Assembly: GCA_001469005.2 (NCBI GenBank)
Contig: LNZD02000027.1
Location: 1 to 44,518, forward strand
Length of the DNA: 44,518 nt
Direction of reading: 5' to 3'
From: SAR324 cluster bacterium lautmerah10
Lineage (GTDB): Bacteria > SAR324 > NAC60-12
Each line of letters starts with the position of its first letter. The stretch's first letter is position 1. The translations under genes were made by a program, and so were the position numbers. This document shows, piece by piece, positions 43,521 to 44,518 of this stretch. Below the pieces are notes generated by a model. It saw only the letters and a program-made list of their open reading frames with translations, ran no database searches and was not told the DNA's origin.

Positions 43521-44518
43521 ATGAATAACAAAAGAGCCTTTCATTTCCCTAAACTCAAAAACGATTTGATTCCAAGGGTATTCAATCGGCAACCGGTTGA
43601 GAGAGTGCCCGTCTGGTTGATGCGCCAAGCAGGCCGCTGCGATCCTGAATACCGTCGTCTCCGTGAGGAAGATGGGCGGTCTTTGGAAGATGTTTTTCGT
43701 GATGTGGACTTCTCAATCCGGATATCACTCCTGCCCAGACGTTTCGGGGTCGACGCAATCATCATGTTCCAGGATATCCTTACTCCTCTCGAACCCATGG
43801 GTGCCGGATTTCAATTTAAACCTGGACCGGTCCTCGAACACCCCATCACCAGTCTGGATTCAGTGCATCAGCTCAAAATTCCTGAACCGGCAAGGGATTT
43901 GAAAAGTGTTGGACGCATCCTCAACGGACTCAAGACCGAACTTGAAGGAAGTTTGCCCTTACTCGGGTTCGCGGGTGCTCCGGTGACTTTAGCTTTGTTC
44001 ATGATTGCAGGCAAAAGTCCCAACCCCAAAGTAAGTGAAATCCTTGATTTCATGGACGACCATCCGGGATTTACCAAATCCCTGTTAGACAAATTAACGT
44101 CTGTCACGGTTGATTACCTGAACTACCAAATCGAAAGCGGTGCGAATGTGGTTCAACTGTTTGAATCCTTTGCAGAGTCAATGCCGAAACCTTTCTATGA
44201 AAAGTGGGCCCTTCCATGCCACGAACGAATTTTCCGAAATCTTAATCGGGACGTTCCCTCCATCCTTTTTGCCAAAGAATTTTCAGACCTTGAACTCATG
44301 GCTTCCAGCGGTGCTGCAGCCCTCAGCGTTGGAAATGTAGTTGATCTCTCTGAAGCAATTGAGCAATTTCCAGAACTGATTTTCCAGGGCAATGTGGATA
44401 ACCGGATTATTGCTGAAGGTGATCTTGATAAAATCTCCGACGCTACCCTAAATTGCCTAAAGCAATCTGGGGGAAAGAACCATATTTTGAATCTTAGTCA
44501 CGGTTTGCTTGAAAATAC
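43521..44518 (+). CDS. hemE: Uroporphyrinogen decarboxylase (partial, 3' end off window)
   Basis: Decarboxylates the four acetate groups of uroporphyrinogen III in haem synthesis. About 332 residues are visible; the family is about 350, so little is missing. Clear blocks are PVWLMRQAGR (about 32-41), MFQDILTPLEPMG, GFAGAPVTLALFMI and GANVVQLFES, and later LSVGNVVDL and QGNVDNRI. After MRQAGR the common Tyr is Cys (GRCDPEYR). The ATG at 43521 has a weak ribosome site. It diverges from the DnaC-like gene over 120 bases. Confidence 0.95.
   Translation, partial: MNNKRAFHFPKLKNDLIPRVFNRQPVERVPVWLMRQAGRCDPEYRRLREEDGRSLEDVFRDVDFSIRISLLPRRFGVDAIIMFQDILTPLEPMGAGFQFKPGPVLEHPITSLDSVHQLKIPEPARDLKSVGRILNGLKTELEGSLPLLGFAGAPVTLALFMIAGKSPNPKVSEILDFMDDHPGFTKSLLDKLTSVTVDYLNYQIESGANVVQLFESFAESMPKPFYEKWALPCHERIFRNLNRDVPSILFAKEFSDLELMASSGAAALSVGNVVDLSEAIEQFPELIFQGNVDNRIIAEGDLDKISDATLNCLKQSGGKNHILNLSHGLLEN

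Noticed and set aside
1-44518. CRISPR arrays, insertion sequences, prophage or integron features
   Set aside because: No spaced direct repeats, transposase, integrase or terminal inverted repeats were seen; gene content and spacing are those of core chromosome.

Overview
The window (about 43-45% GC by eye, strongly AT-rich between genes) looks like a chromosomal segment of a free-living, flagellated, Gram-negative bacterium. It carries a flagellin gene with a sigma-28-type promoter, MotAB stators, periplasm-directed proteins, a classical menaquinone pathway, molybdenum hydroxylase genes and signs of selenium use. Most products are housekeeping proteins. The mix would fit a deltaproteobacterial or SAR324/Lambdaproteobacteria-like marine lineage, but that placement is a guess from gene content, not from phylogeny. 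I saw no rRNA, tRNA, insertion sequence, prophage or CRISPR array.

Layout, left to right. (1) 1-2973, minus: xanthine dehydrogenase xdhA-xdhB, with xdhB running off the left edge. (2) 3.2-8.9 kb: flagellin, rlmE and an unusual RadC-family protein on the minus strand, then divergent motA-motB. (3) 9.0-19.8 kb, all minus, transcribed recA > selU > TPR protein > cmk > archaeal-type glmU > glmS > long phosphohexomutase. The last three would make UDP-GlcNAc from fructose-6-phosphate. A perfect ParB-binding parS palindrome lies between cmk and the TPR gene. (4) 20.2-31.9 kb, plus: UDP-glucuronate decarboxylase, a membrane J-domain protein, cca, smpB, dprA, a coiled-coil membrane protein, a CcmA-like ATPase, a U32-family protein, a small membrane protein, a PurD-like ATP-grasp protein and menG/ubiE. 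(5) 32.0-40.3 kb, plus: menF-menD-menB-menA-menC-menE, which with menG covers most of the chorismate-to-menaquinone route; menH and a DHNA-CoA thioesterase are not seen. (6) 40.3-44.5 kb: a zinc nucleoside deaminase (minus), an ArsC-like selenoprotein coupled to argC (plus), a DnaC-like ATPase (minus) and the start of hemE (plus).

The most interesting result is a gene that standard calling splits. At 41128-41472 there is a 114-residue ArsC/thioredoxin-fold protein whose codon 14 is an in-frame TGA forming a Sec-x-x-Cys redox motif. It has a good ribosome site, a candidate promoter, a stem-loop placed like a bacterial SECIS element, and a one-base overlap with argC. The window also encodes SelU, the tRNA 2-selenouridine synthase, so two uses of selenophosphate occur here. 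Other items worth a second look are: the parS site; an in-frame TGA replacing a conserved Trp near the end of menF, while the ancestral GTGA overlap with menD is intact; a RadC protein with an N-terminal Cys4 cluster; a MenE with about 270 extra C-terminal residues; and a periplasmic sensor-like protein with a cytoplasmic J domain.
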